Source: Nocardioides albertanoniae (lineage in GTDB: Bacteria; Actinomycetota; Actinomycetes; Propionibacteriales; Nocardioidaceae). Taken from it: a DNA stretch of 64,000 bases. Of this stretch, positions 20,807 through 29,873 are shown piece by piece. The stretch is from NCBI RefSeq assembly GCF_006716315.1, contig NZ_VFOV01000001.1, positions 3,178,501 through 3,242,500 on the forward strand, in the 5' to 3' direction. The notes below the pieces were generated by a model. The model did no database searches. It was not told the DNA's origin and saw nothing but the letters and a program-made list of their open reading frames with translations. Each line of letters starts with the position of its first letter. Within the stretch, counting starts at the first letter, position 1. The position numbers and the translations under genes were made by a program.

Positions 20807-21415
20807 CTAGTTCTGGCTGAGCAGGTGGTGGATGTCGTCGGCGAACTGCTTGGGCGAGGTGTTCATCGACCACACGACGTTCGCCCTGCCCGCGGAGACC
20901 GCGGAGACGTGGGTGTCGTGGACGCCGAGATCGTAGCCCCCGCTCGGCAACCGGTCGGCCTCCCCTATGAACAGGCGCATCGACTCGGCCAGGGTGACGA
21001 TGTCCTTCAGGTCGCCGGTCAGGCCGATGAAGTCGTCGTCGTAGCGGTCGAGGTACTCCTCGAGCACCTTCGCCGAGTCACGCTTCGGGTCGGTGGTCAC
21101 GAAGACGACGTCGACCTTGTCGCGGTCGGACTCGTCGAGACGGGTCAGCGCGGCGGTCAGGCTCGACATCACCAGCGGGCACTCGTCGGGGCAGCTGGTG
21201 TAGCCGTAGAACACCAGCGTCAGCGGCTTGTCGGCGTCGGTGGCCAGCGAGTAGGGACGGCCGTCGGTGTCGCTCAGGGATGTCTCGGCGAGCTGATAGG
21301 GCGTGTGCTCCTGACCGGTCATCGCCGAGGCCGGCGCCTGACCGGTGCCGGCGGCACCACAGCCGGTCAGAACGCCGACGAGGACGAGCAGGAGGGGCAG
21401 GACGAGACGTGTCAA
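20807..21415 (-). CDS. SCO1/SenC-family lipoprotein (copper chaperone/thioredoxin-like)
   Basis: A 202-residue predicted lipoprotein with lipobox LTGC in LVGVLTGCGAAG. The thioredoxin-like SCO domain has the copper-binding CxxxC in FYGYTSCPDECPLVMSSL, the downstream VFVTTDPKRDS and the distal His in LGVHDTHVSAV. Such proteins deliver copper to the CuA site of cytochrome oxidase or act as thiol reductases. TTG at 21415 is inferred as the start: it overlaps the trpA stop by 4 nt (TTGA), has a GGGAG site and begins the signal peptide directly. Its place between trpA and lgt is odd for a respiration gene. Confidence 0.88.
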   Translation of the reverse strand: MTRLVLPLLLVLVGVLTGCGAAGTGQAPASAMTGQEHTPYQLAETSLSDTDGRPYSLATDADKPLTLVFYGYTSCPDECPLVMSSLTAALTRLDESDRDKVDVVFVTTDPKRDSAKVLEEYLDRYDDDFIGLTGDLKDIVTLAESMRLFIGEADRLPSGGYDLGVHDTHVSAVSAGRANVVWSMNTSPKQFADDIHHLLSQN

Positions 21416-22221
21416 CGCGCGCGAACTCCCGCAGCCAGGTCCTCGGTGAGGCTCGCCAGCGCCTTGAGCGCCGCCTTCTCGTCGGAGCGGTTGTCGAGCA
21501 GCGTACGCACGAAGGCGGAGCCGACGATGACGCCGTCGGCGTAGGCGGCCATCTCGGCCGCCTGCGCGCCGTTGCTGACACCGAGACCGACGCCGACCGG
21601 CAGGTCCGCCCCTGACCGGCTGAGCTTCTTGGTGCGGGCCACCAGCGGGGCTGCCAGGTCGGAGGACTTCTCGCGGGCGCCGGTGACACCCATGACGGCG
21701 GTCGCGTAGACGAAGCCGCGGCTGTTGGCCGTGGTCAGCGCGATCCGCTCGTCGGTGCTGCTGGGCGCGACCAGGAAGACCTTGTCGAGGTCGCGGGCGT
21801 CGGCGGCCTCGATCCACTCGGGCGCGAAGTCGGGGGTGATGTCGGGGGTGATCAGCCCCGCGCCACCAGCATCCTGTAGCTGCTGGGCGAACCGGTCGAC
21901 ACCGCGGCGCTCGATCGGGTTCCAGCTGGTCATGATCAGCGTCGGCACTCCGGTCGACGCCACGGCCTCGACGACGCGGAACACGTCATCGACGCGTACG
22001 CCGCCGTCGAGCGCCTGCTGCACGGCGTCCTGGATCGTGGGGCCGTCCATGACCGGGTCGGAGTAGGGCAGGCCGATCTCGATGATGTCGCAGCCCGCCT
22101 CGACCATCGTGGTCAGCGCCTCGATCGAGCCCTCGACCGACGGGAAGCCCGCCGGCAGGTAGCCGACCAGCGCCGCGCGGTCCTCGGCCTTTGCCTTCTC
22201 GAACGCTGTCGACGTACTCAC
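21412..22221 (-). CDS. trpA: Tryptophan synthase alpha chain
   Basis: Cleaves indole-3-glycerol phosphate to indole, which is channelled to TrpB. The TIM-barrel signature [17 protein letters not shown] contains the catalytic Asp region. [16 protein letters not shown] binds phosphate. The length of 269 is normal. GTG at 22221 overlaps the trpB stop by 4 nt (GTGA), and its own stop overlaps the TTG of the next gene, so the operon is tightly coupled. Confidence 0.97.
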   Translation of the reverse strand: MSTSTAFEKAKAEDRAALVGYLPAGFPSVEGSIEALTTMVEAGCDIIEIGLPYSDPVMDGPTIQDAVQQALDGGVRVDDVFRVVEAVASTGVPTLIMTSWNPIERRGVDRFAQQLQDAGGAGLITPDITPDFAPEWIEAADARDLDKVFLVAPSSTDERIALTTANSRGFVYATAVMGVTGAREKSSDLAAPLVARTKKLSRSGADLPVGVGLGVSNGAQAAEMAAYADGVIVGSAFVRTLLDNRSDEKAALKALASLTEDLAAGVRAR

Positions 22222-23477
22222 TGTGCTTCTCCCTGCTTGCTGTCGCCGAGCCCGAAGTAATCAATGGCCGTGCCCATGTCCTTGTCGCCGCGACCGGACA
22301 GGTTGATCAGGATCGTGGCGTCCTCGCCGTGACGCTCCTTGATCTCGGGCGCGATCTTGACGGCGCCGGCGATCGCGTGGGCCGACTCGATCGCAGGGAT
22401 GATGCCCTCGGAGCGCGAGAGCAGCGCGAAGGCGTCCATCGCCTCCTTGTCGGTGATCGAGGTGTAGCTCGCCCGACCGGACTTGGCCAGCCAGGCGTGC
22501 TGCGGGCCGACCCCGGGATAGTCGAGACCCGCGGAGATCGAGTGGGACTCGATGGTCTGGCCGTCGTCGTCCTGGAGCACGTAGGTGCGGGCGCCGTGGA
22601 GCACACCCGGGTCGTTGGCCTGGATGGTGGCAGCGTGACGACCGGTCTCGAAGCCGTCTCCCCCGGCCTCGAAGCCGTGGATCTCGACGTCCTTGTCGTC
22701 GAGAAAGGCGGTGAAGAGGCCGATCGCGTTGGAGCCGCCGCCGACCGCAGCGACCACCGCGTTCGGCAGGCCGCCGAACTGCTCAAGGGCCTGCGCCCGG
22801 GCCTCGTCGCCGATGCCGCGCACGATGTCGCGGACCAGCGTCGGGAACGGGTGGGGCCCGGCCGCGGTGCCGAACAGGTAGGCGGTGTGGTCGACGCTCG
22901 CGACCCAGTCACGCAACGCCTCGTTGATCGCGTCCTTGAGGGTGCCGCTGCCCGAGGGCACCGGGACGACCTCGGCACCGAGCAACTGCATCCGGGCCAC
23001 GTTGAGGGCCTGGCGGTCGGTGTCGACCTTGCCCATGTAGACGGTGCAGTCGAGCCCGAAGTAGGCCGCGGCGGTCGCCGAGGCGACACCGTGCTGGCCG
23101 GCGCCGGTCTCGGCGATCACCCGGGTCTTGCCCATCCGCTTGGTGAGCAGCGCCTGGCCGAGCACGTTGCGGATCTTGTGGGCGCCGGTGTGGTTGAGGT
23201 CCTCACGCTTGAGCAGGACGCGTACGCCGAGCTGATCGGAGAGCCGGGTCGCGTGGTAGAGCGGGCTCGGCAGGTTGGCGTAGTCGCGCAGGATCGCGTC
23301 GAACTCGGCCACGAACTCCGGGTCGGCCTTGGCCTTCTGCCAGGCGTCGTCGAGCTCGATGAGCGCCTTCATCAGGGCCTCGGGCATGAACCGGCCGCCG
23401 AACCCCTCGGCCTCGCCGCCGAACCAGCCGAGCTCGTCGGCGTCGTAGGAAGTCGTCTCGTTGATGTGAGTTGTCAT
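22218..23477 (-). CDS. trpB: Tryptophan synthase beta chain
   Basis: PLP enzyme condensing indole with serine. The PLP Lys is in [16 protein letters not shown], the phosphate-binding loop is [14 protein letters not shown] and the C-terminal Ser region is [11 protein letters not shown]. Residues before [11 protein letters not shown] are a short variable leader. This is the standard TrpB1 type (419 residues). ATGA overlap with trpC upstream and a 4-nt overlap with trpA downstream. Confidence 0.97.
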   Translation of the reverse strand: MTTHINETTSYDADELGWFGGEAEGFGGRFMPEALMKALIELDDAWQKAKADPEFVAEFDAILRDYANLPSPLYHATRLSDQLGVRVLLKREDLNHTGAHKIRNVLGQALLTKRMGKTRVIAETGAGQHGVASATAAAYFGLDCTVYMGKVDTDRQALNVARMQLLGAEVVPVPSGSGTLKDAINEALRDWVASVDHTAYLFGTAAGPHPFPTLVRDIVRGIGDEARAQALEQFGGLPNAVVAAVGGGSNAIGLFTAFLDDKDVEIHGFEAGGDGFETGRHAATIQANDPGVLHGARTYVLQDDDGQTIESHSISAGLDYPGVGPQHAWLAKSGRASYTSITDKEAMDAFALLSRSEGIIPAIESAHAIAGAVKIAPEIKERHGEDATILINLSGRGDKDMGTAIDYFGLGDSKQGEAQ

Positions 23478-24280
23478 CGCTGTGTCTGCTCTCGGCCCTT
23501 GCCTTGGATTCCGGTGAACTCGGCGACCGTGCCCTGCGGGTCGCCGTGCTTGACCAGCGCCTCGCCGACGAGGACCGCCCGGGCCCCTTCGGTGACGTGG
23601 CGCGTGACGTCTGTGGCGGTGAAGATGCCCGACTCGGCGACCTTCACGCGATCCTCGGGGATGAGCGGGGCGAGCCGTCCGAAGACGTCCTGGTCGATCT
23701 CGAGGGTCTTGAGGTTGCGGGCGTTGACGCCGATCAGCTCGGCGCCGAGGTCGACCGCCCGGGCGACCTCGATCTCGTCGTGGGTCTCGACCAGCACGGT
23801 CAGCCCCAGCTCACGGGCCTGGTCGTAGAGGCGGCGCAGCGTGTCGTCGTCGAGCGCGGCCACGATCAGCAGCGCCAGGTCGGCCCCGGCGGCGCGCGCC
23901 TCCAGGAGCTGGTAGGGCTCGACGATGAAGTCTTTGCGCAGCAGCGGCGTCTCGACGGCCGCCCGCACCGTACGCAGGTCCGCGAGCGAGCCTCCGAAAC
24001 GGCGCTCCTCGGTGAGAACCGAGATCGCCGCCGCTCCCCCGGCCGCATAGCTCCTGGCCAGCTCGGCGGGGTCGGGGATGTCGGCCAGGGCGCCCTTGGA
24101 GGGGCTCTTCCGCTTCACCTCGGCGATCACGCTGCTGCCCGCCGCACGCAGGTGCGGCATCGGGTCACGAGGCGGGTCGACGTCGGCGATCCTGGCCCGC
24201 AGGTCCGCCTCGGACACCGTCGCCTGGCGCTGCGCCAGGTCCTGGCGTACGCCGTCGATGATCGTGTCGAGCACCGACAT
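23474..24280 (-). CDS. trpC: Indole-3-glycerol phosphate synthase
   Basis: Ring closure of CdRP to indole-3-glycerol phosphate in tryptophan synthesis. Family motifs are [11 protein letters not shown] (catalytic Lys), [25 protein letters not shown] and [11 protein letters not shown] at 24280 is chosen over an in-frame TTG at 24286 because GAGAGG lies 7 nt before it. No phosphoribosylanthranilate isomerase (trpF) gene accompanies it; the PriA-type HisA at 32292 probably fills that role. Its promoter would lie in the 24281-24427 divergent gap. Confidence 0.96.
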   Translation of the reverse strand: MSVLDTIIDGVRQDLAQRQATVSEADLRARIADVDPPRDPMPHLRAAGSSVIAEVKRKSPSKGALADIPDPAELARSYAAGGAAAISVLTEERRFGGSLADLRTVRAAVETPLLRKDFIVEPYQLLEARAAGADLALLIVAALDDDTLRRLYDQARELGLTVLVETHDEIEVARAVDLGAELIGVNARNLKTLEIDQDVFGRLAPLIPEDRVKVAESGIFTATDVTRHVTEGARAVLVGEALVKHGDPQGTVAEFTGIQGKGREQTQR

Positions 24281-24427
24281 GTTCAAACCTCTCGTTTCCG
24301 GGTCTCACCCACACCCAAAGCCTCTCACCCGAACCGTGACACGCCCGATTTGGCGCCACAGTGCGGGCAGGAAAGGTTAAGTTCGTCCCATCTCAACCAC
24401 ACTCGCCTGACTTTGGAGGTCAGACAC

Positions 24428-24766
24428 ATGAGCTACGGAACACCGCCGCCGCCACCGCCGCAGTACGGCTCGCCGGCGCCCGGGCAGCCCGGGCAGCCCG
24501 CCGGTAACAACAAGAAGGCGATCTGGGCACTTGTCCTCGGCATCCTCAGCATTCCGTGCTGCTCCATCTTCACCGGCATCCCGGCGATCATCCTGGGCAA
24601 GATGGCCCAGGGCGAGATCGCCGGCTCCGGCGGCGCGCAGGGCGGTCGAGGCATGGCCACGGCCGGGTTCATCCTCGGCATCGTGAGCATCGCGCTCTTC
24701 ATCCTCAACATCATCCTGTACGCCACCGGCGTGCTGAGCTTCGACGGCACCACGACCACCTACTGA
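24428..24766 (+). CDS. DUF4190-type small membrane protein
   Basis: A 112-residue protein with a Pro/Gly/Gln-rich N-terminus (PPPPPPQYGSPAPGQP) followed by two membrane segments. The sequence KAIWALVLGILSIPCCSIFTGIPAIILGKMA is typical of DUF4190-like proteins, in which a short loop (QGEIAGSGG) joins the two helices. The function of this common actinobacterial family is unknown. A GGAGG site lies ahead of the ATG. It is on the plus strand and interrupts the trp locus between trpC and the HGxxPAAW gene. Confidence 0.85.
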   Translation: MSYGTPPPPPPQYGSPAPGQPGQPAGNNKKAIWALVLGILSIPCCSIFTGIPAIILGKMAQGEIAGSGGAQGGRGMATAGFILGIVSIALFILNIILYATGVLSFDGTTTTY

Positions 24767-24784
24767 GCCAAGGCTCAGAAATCG

Positions 24785-24818
24785 GCGAGGCCCCCGGCAG
24801 ATCTGCCGGGGGCCTCGC
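24785..24818. terminator. Bidirectional hairpin terminator
   Basis: A perfect 34-bp palindrome, arms GCGAGGCCCCCGGCAGA and its complement, separates the DUF4190 gene from the convergent HGxxPAAW gene. It also cuts the upstream hisI-Trp membrane protein unit off from trpC. Confidence 0.88.
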
Positions 24819-24829
24819 TGTTCACAGGC

Positions 24830-25030
24830 TCAATGAGACTCGGTGTTGAAGCCGAGCTTGGCGAGCACGATGAAGAGCAGACCACCGACGACGGTGACGG
24901 CCACGCCGACCCAGAAGATGGTCCAGCTGATCGGGCTGAGCATCATGGCGACGCTGCCGATCAGGAAGCCGAGGAGACCGACCGCGACTGCGATCCAAGC
25001 TGCCGGGGTGTTGCCGTGGCTGGCGGACAT
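24830..25030 (-). CDS. HGxxPAAW-family Trp-locus membrane protein
   Basis: A 66-residue protein with the signature HGNTPAAWIAV near its N-terminus and two membrane helices (VAVGLLGFLIGSVAMML and IFWVGVAVTVVGGLLFIVLA). This small family is found next to trp genes in actinobacteria; no biochemical role is established. GAGGAGT precedes the ATG by 6 nt. Confidence 0.88.
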   Translation of the reverse strand: MSASHGNTPAAWIAVAVGLLGFLIGSVAMMLSPISWTIFWVGVAVTVVGGLLFIVLAKLGFNTESH

Positions 25031-25103
25031 TCGATGACTCCTCTACGAGTTCTTAGCTGAAGCGAAGCCCGAAGCGATCCACGTGGGCTTGGGTGCAGTG
25101 TAT

Positions 25104-25655
25104 TCATTGATCGCCGGTCGTCGGGTCGCGACCCTCGTCCAGCGACTTCCAGACGTCCAGCGTGGACTGTTCCTCGAGCGGCTTCGCCGCGGGCTCGGCC
25201 GCGGCCGGGGCGTCATACTTGCGGCCCATCTCGGGCCACCTGGGCGCCAGCCGTACGCCGGCGACCGCGGCCGCGATCGTCACGACCGCACCGAGGAGCG
25301 CGAGATAGGGCCACGGTGTGGTCGCGCGCTGGGTCTCGCCCCACACGACCTCCGACTCGACCGCGCGGCCCAGCGCGTCGGTGCCGGCATGGCCGAAGAA
25401 CGTGACGATGACGCCGATCCCGGCCAGCCCGGCGAGGGCGGCCACCAGGCGCCGTACCAGACCTCGGGTGACCAGCACGACGCCCCAGGCGGCGAGCGCG
25501 ACCAGGGCCAGGCCGGTGGTGCCCGGAGAGTCGTTGAGGTCGGCGGGCATCGGCCCGGGGGCGGTCACCTTGACCCAGTCGTTGGACCCGGCCCAGGCGG
25601 CCAGGGCCGCACCGCCGAGACCGGCGATCACGGTGGGTCCGAAGGAGGCCTTCAC
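25104..25655 (-). CDS. Trp biosynthesis-associated membrane protein
   Basis: A 183-residue protein with four predicted membrane segments and the loop [15 protein letters not shown], in keeping with the actinobacterial Trp-operon-associated membrane protein family. Another hallmark is the second half [13 protein letters not shown] onward. The cytoplasmic C-terminus ([12 protein letters not shown], then [14 protein letters not shown]) fits family members. GTG at 25655 overlaps the hisI stop by 4 nt. In relatives trpE usually sits between hisI and this gene; here it is missing. Confidence 0.87.
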   Translation of the reverse strand: MKASFGPTVIAGLGGAALAAWAGSNDWVKVTAPGPMPADLNDSPGTTGLALVALAAWGVVLVTRGLVRRLVAALAGLAGIGVIVTFFGHAGTDALGRAVESEVVWGETQRATTPWPYLALLGAVVTIAAAVAGVRLAPRWPEMGRKYDAPAAAEPAAKPLEEQSTLDVWKSLDEGRDPTTGDQ

Positions 25656-26023
25656 GAAAGCTGCCCCGAGGAGATCAGGCCGGCGTCGAAGCAGGTGCGG
25701 TCGCCGGTGTGACAGGCCGGGCCCTCCTGATCGACCTTGAGCAGGATCGTGTCGCCGTCGCAGTCGAGACGCACCTCCTTGACCCACTGGCGGTGCCCGG
25801 AGGTCTCGCCCTTGACCCAGTATTCCTGTCGGCTGCGCGACCAGTAGGTCGCCCGGCCCGTCGCGAGCGTGCGCGCCAGCGACTCGTCGTTCATGTAGCC
25901 GAGCATCAGCACCTCGCCGGTGTCGTGCTGTTGTGCGATCGCGGGCACCAGCCCGTCGGGGTCGCGCTTGAGCCGGTCGACGATGGCGGGGTCGAGCCCC
26001 TCGCTCGTGGGTCCAGTAGTCAC
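25652..26023 (-). CDS. hisI: Phosphoribosyl-AMP cyclohydrolase
   Basis: Third step of histidine synthesis, opening the adenine ring of PR-AMP. Zinc and substrate motifs are visible: [29 protein letters not shown] and [13 protein letters not shown]. At ~123 residues it is a single-function HisI with no fused HisE. GTG at 26023 is the likeliest start (homologues begin shortly before LDPAI), although its GGAGG is unusually close. It follows the exporter genes by 23 bp and overlaps the next gene by 4 nt. Confidence 0.92.
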   Translation of the reverse strand: MTTGPTSEGLDPAIVDRLKRDPDGLVPAIAQQHDTGEVLMLGYMNDESLARTLATGRATYWSRSRQEYWVKGETSGHRQWVKEVRLDCDGDTILLKVDQEGPACHTGDRTCFDAGLISSGQLS

Positions 26024-26045
26024 CCCTCCAGTATCGCGCAGAGGG

Positions 26046-27863
26046 TCAGCTGCCCTGTTGGGCGACCCAGGAGGCGTGCAGACGGGCGTACGTCGAGCCC
26101 TCCTGAGCCACCAGGTCGGCGTGGGGTCCACGCTGGGCGAGCCGGCCGGCGTCGACCACGATCACCTCGTCCGCGGCCTCGGCGGTGGAGAGACGGTGGG
26201 CGATCGTGACCGAGGTGCGCCCGCTCATCAGCCGCTCCAGCGCGCGGTTGATCCGCATCTCCAGGCGCGGGTCGACCGCGGAGGTGGCCTCGTCGAGCAC
26301 CAGCAGGTCGGGGTCGGCGAGCTGGGCCCGCAGCAGCGCCACGAGCTGTCGCTCGCCGGCCGAGAGCGACTCACCGCGCTGCCCGACCTGGGTCCTGACC
26401 CCGGCCGGGAGACCGGCCAGCCAGTCGCCGAGCCCGAGCACGCTGGCGGCACGCTCGATCTCCTCGTCGGTCGCGGCCAGCCGCCCGTAGCGGACGTTGT
26501 CGGCGAGCGTGGAGTCGAAGAGGAACCCCTCCTGGGGCACCAGCACGACGCTGGCGCGCAGCGAGGCGTTGCCGACCTCGCGCACGTCGACGCCGTCGAG
26601 ACGCACCCGGCCCTCGGTCACGTCCATCACGCGGGTGAGCAGCTTGGCGATCGTCGACTTGCCCGAGCCGGTCTCCCCCACCACCGCGACCCGGCTGCCG
26701 GGCGCGATCGCGAAGGAGATGTCGTGGAGGACCGGGCTTCCTCCGGGATAGGCGAAGGTGACGGCGTCGAACTCGATCGAGAGCGGACCCCGCGGCAGTG
26801 TCGCGCCGTCGGCGCCGGGATCGACGAGGTCGGCGGGCGTCTCCAGGATCCCGATCGTGCGCCGCCAGGAGGCGATCGCGTTCTGGGCATCGGTGAGGAT
26901 CTGGGTGCCCATCTGCACCGGGCCCACGAACAGCGTGACCAGGAACGCGAACGCCAGGATCTCCCCGACGCTCAGGGCGCCACCGCTGCCCCGGTAGGCC
27001 AGGGCGAGCAGCACGCCGCCGACGATCACACCCGCGTTGGCGAGGCCGCCGGAGAGACCACCGAGGCTGAAGAAGATCGAGGTGTAGGCCTGCGCCTTGG
27101 TCTGCGCGGCGCTGGTGGCATCGATCTCGCGGTCGATCCGCTGCTGGGTGCGGTCCTCGACGGCGTACGCCTTCACGACGGCGGCGCCGACGACCGGCTC
27201 GGAGACCGCGGAGAGCATCTTGGCGACCTGGCGGCGCGCGAGCGTGTAGGCCGCCGACAGCTTGCGCTGGAAGAATCGCAGGCTCAGGAAGAGCGGACCG
27301 AAGCAGAGCCAGACCAGGATCGCGAGCTGCCAGGAGTAGACCACCATCACCACGGTGGCGATGAGCATCTGGCCGATGCTGACGATGAAGAGCAGCCCGC
27401 CGAACACGATGAACTGGCTGACCTGGTCGACGTCGCTGGTCACCCGCGAGACCAGCGCGCCGCGGTGCTCGGTCGACTGGGTGAGCATCGGCAGGTCGTG
27501 CACATGCCGGAAGGCTTTCGTACGCAGCGTCGACAGGCCCCGCTCGGCGGCGGTGAAGAGGCGGCTGGTCATCATGAACGACGCCCAGCCGGTGACCGCG
27601 ATGGCAACCGCTGCGACGAGGCCGGCCCGCAGGACATAGCCGAAGTCGGGACCGCCCTCGCCGCTGAGCCCGTTGTCGAGGCTCTGCTGCACCACGATCG
27701 GCACGACCACCTGACCGACGCTCGCGAGCACCGCGAGCGCGAAGGTGCGGCGGATGCCTTCGACCAGCTCCGGGGAGTGCTTGATGCCCAGGCGGATGGT
27801 CTCGATCGCGCCGAGCTCCTCGCCGCTGCCGACCCGGGTCTCGGGCTCGAGGGTCGCGGTCAC
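26046..27863 (-). CDS. ABC exporter subunit (TMD-NBD fusion), partner A
   Basis: Half-transporter with six N-terminal membrane helices and a C-terminal nucleotide-binding domain. Walker A is GETGSGKST, Walker [13 protein letters not shown] with the catalytic Glu, and the His loop is [14 protein letters not shown]. The signature is LSAGERQL rather than LSGGQ. GTG overlaps the end of partner B by 4 nt, so the two are made together and probably form a heterodimer. The substrate is unknown. Its position between his/trp genes gives no clear functional link. Confidence 0.93.
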   Translation of the reverse strand: MTATLEPETRVGSGEELGAIETIRLGIKHSPELVEGIRRTFALAVLASVGQVVVPIVVQQSLDNGLSGEGGPDFGYVLRAGLVAAVAIAVTGWASFMMTSRLFTAAERGLSTLRTKAFRHVHDLPMLTQSTEHRGALVSRVTSDVDQVSQFIVFGGLLFIVSIGQMLIATVVMVVYSWQLAILVWLCFGPLFLSLRFFQRKLSAAYTLARRQVAKMLSAVSEPVVGAAVVKAYAVEDRTQQRIDREIDATSAAQTKAQAYTSIFFSLGGLSGGLANAGVIVGGVLLALAYRGSGGALSVGEILAFAFLVTLFVGPVQMGTQILTDAQNAIASWRRTIGILETPADLVDPGADGATLPRGPLSIEFDAVTFAYPGGSPVLHDISFAIAPGSRVAVVGETGSGKSTIAKLLTRVMDVTEGRVRLDGVDVREVGNASLRASVVLVPQEGFLFDSTLADNVRYGRLAATDEEIERAASVLGLGDWLAGLPAGVRTQVGQRGESLSAGERQLVALLRAQLADPDLLVLDEATSAVDPRLEMRINRALERLMSGRTSVTIAHRLSTAEAADEVIVVDAGRLAQRGPHADLVAQEGSTYARLHASWVAQQGS

Positions 27864-29707
27864 TGGGCTGCCTCCTGGACGGTCTCCGGGTTCGTCTCTG
27901 TGGCGGCCTCCGGGGTCTCGTAGGCGTTGACCAGCCGGGAGTAGGACTCGTCGCGGGCGAGCAGCTCGGCGTGGGTGCCGCGGTCACGGATCCGGCCGGC
28001 TTCGAGGTGCACCACCTCGTCGGCCAACGCGATCGTCGCCTTGCGGTAGGCGACCACCACGAGGCTCGTCTCGCGGCCGCCGTCGCGCAGCGCTCCACCG
28101 TCTGCGCCGCTCCGCAGCGCGGCAAGGATCCGCTGCTCGACCTCCGGGTCGACCGCCGAGGTCGCGTCGTCGAGGACGAGCAGCCGGGGGCGGCGTACGA
28201 GAGCTCGGGCGAGCGCCAGGCGTTGACGCTGACCGCCCGAGAGGCTGGCGCCGCGCTCACCGAGGGTGGTGTCGAGGCCGTCGGGCAGCGCGGCGACGAA
28301 GCCGTCGGCCTGCGCGGCCGCGAGCGCTGCCCAGACCTCGTCGTCGGTGTGGTCGGCGCCGAGGGTGACGTTGCCGCGCACGGAGTCGTCGAAGACGAAG
28401 GCGTTCTGCGGCACCAGCGCGGCGACCCGGGCCCACTCCCCCGCGTCCAGGTCGCGCAGGTCGGTGCCGTCGAGGGTGATCCGGCCCTTGTCGGGGTCGA
28501 TGAGCCGCGCCAGCAGCATCGTCATGGTGCTCTTTCCCGATGCCGTCTCACCGACGATCGCGACCGTCTTGCCGGGCTCGACCTCGAAGTCGACGCCGTC
28601 GAGGAGCGTAGGCCCGTCGGCGTAGGCGTAGGCGACGCCGTCGAGCGTCACCCGCGCGCCGCTGGGCTCGCGGCTCACGCGTTCGGTGCCGTAGACGAGC
28701 CTGCCGGTCGCGTCCAGCACCCGCTGCACCCGCCGGAACCCGACGACGCTGCGCGGGAACTCCCCCAGCAACCACCCGAAGGAACGGATCGGGAACGCGA
28801 CGATGGTGAGCAGGAAGCCGATCTGGACGACGTCGCCCGGCGCGGCAGCACCGCTGGAGACGCGACCCACCCCCACTGCCAGCACGGCGAGGACACCGAG
28901 GCTCGGCAGCGCCGCCAGCACCGGGTCGAACGTCGCCCGGATCCGGCCGGCACGGATGTTGACGTCGCGCAGCTCCTGCGCCTTCGCCTCGAAACGGTCG
29001 GTCTCCTCGGCCTCGCGCCCCAGCGTCTTGACCACGAGCGCACCGTCGAAGGACTCGTGGGCGATGCCGGACAGCTCCGCGCGCAGCTGCTGGGCGCGGG
29101 TGATCAGCGGCGAGGAGAACCGCTGGAAGATCAGGTTGGCGACCACGACCGCCGGGAAGACGAGGATCGCCACCGACGCGAGCACCACGTCGGTCCAGAA
29201 CATCTGACCGACCGCGATCACCATCATGGCGAGGGTGCCGACCGCCATCGGCAGCGGGGCGATCGGCGCCCAGGACGCCTCGACGTCGGAGTTGGCGTTG
29301 GAGAGCAGCTGACCGGTCGGGTGCCGGTGGTGCCAGGAGAGCGGGAGCGCGAGGTACTGCCGGGTGACGGCGCGGCGCGAGTGCGCCTGCATGCGGTATT
29401 GCATCACCCCGGCACCCAGCCGCCGCGCCACGACGCCGACGGCCCGCAGGATCGCGACGGCGACGAAGAGCCCGACCACGGCCCACAACCAGCCCGCGCC
29501 GATCTCACCGTCGCGCAGCCCGGGCACCAGCACATGGTCGGTCGACCAGCCCAGCACCCAGGCGTCCGCGACCGTCAGCGCACCGAACAACGCCGATCCG
29601 AGCGTCGAGAGCGTGAACACCGCCCACTCGCGCCGGATGGCCACTCCGAGGACCTTGAACCCGTCGGTCGTCGTAGCCCGCTGGGGTATCGAATCCTCGT
29701 CGCTCAT
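27860..29707 (-). CDS. ABC exporter subunit (TMD-NBD fusion), partner B
   Basis: A 615-residue half-transporter encoded upstream of and overlapping partner A. Six membrane helices are followed by an NBD with Walker A GETASGKST, canonical signature LSGGQRQRLALARAL and Walker B LLVLDDATSAVD. Asp replaces the catalytic Glu after the Walker B Asp, and the usual His loop reads VVVAYRKATI, with no His. Both changes mark a non-hydrolysing site, as in TM287/288-like heterodimers. The N-terminus has a short polar leader before the first helix. Confidence 0.93.
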   Translation of the reverse strand: MSDEDSIPQRATTTDGFKVLGVAIRREWAVFTLSTLGSALFGALTVADAWVLGWSTDHVLVPGLRDGEIGAGWLWAVVGLFVAVAILRAVGVVARRLGAGVMQYRMQAHSRRAVTRQYLALPLSWHHRHPTGQLLSNANSDVEASWAPIAPLPMAVGTLAMMVIAVGQMFWTDVVLASVAILVFPAVVVANLIFQRFSSPLITRAQQLRAELSGIAHESFDGALVVKTLGREAEETDRFEAKAQELRDVNIRAGRIRATFDPVLAALPSLGVLAVLAVGVGRVSSGAAAPGDVVQIGFLLTIVAFPIRSFGWLLGEFPRSVVGFRRVQRVLDATGRLVYGTERVSREPSGARVTLDGVAYAYADGPTLLDGVDFEVEPGKTVAIVGETASGKSTMTMLLARLIDPDKGRITLDGTDLRDLDAGEWARVAALVPQNAFVFDDSVRGNVTLGADHTDDEVWAALAAAQADGFVAALPDGLDTTLGERGASLSGGQRQRLALARALVRRPRLLVLDDATSAVDPEVEQRILAALRSGADGGALRDGGRETSLVVVAYRKATIALADEVVHLEAGRIRDRGTHAELLARDESYSRLVNAYETPEAATETNPETVQEAAQ

Positions 29708-29873
29708 CTCGAGGTAAAGCCTAGGCCAGGGCTGTGGATGCGACGAATTTATTTGGGTCCGGTCAGTGGACCCGCTCGTGGTCGATCAGGAGCCGCTCGC
29801 CCTCCCTTGGGCGTAACCTCCCCACACCTCGACACGTTGAGATCCAGATAACAAAATCCCAGGAGGTCCCACG

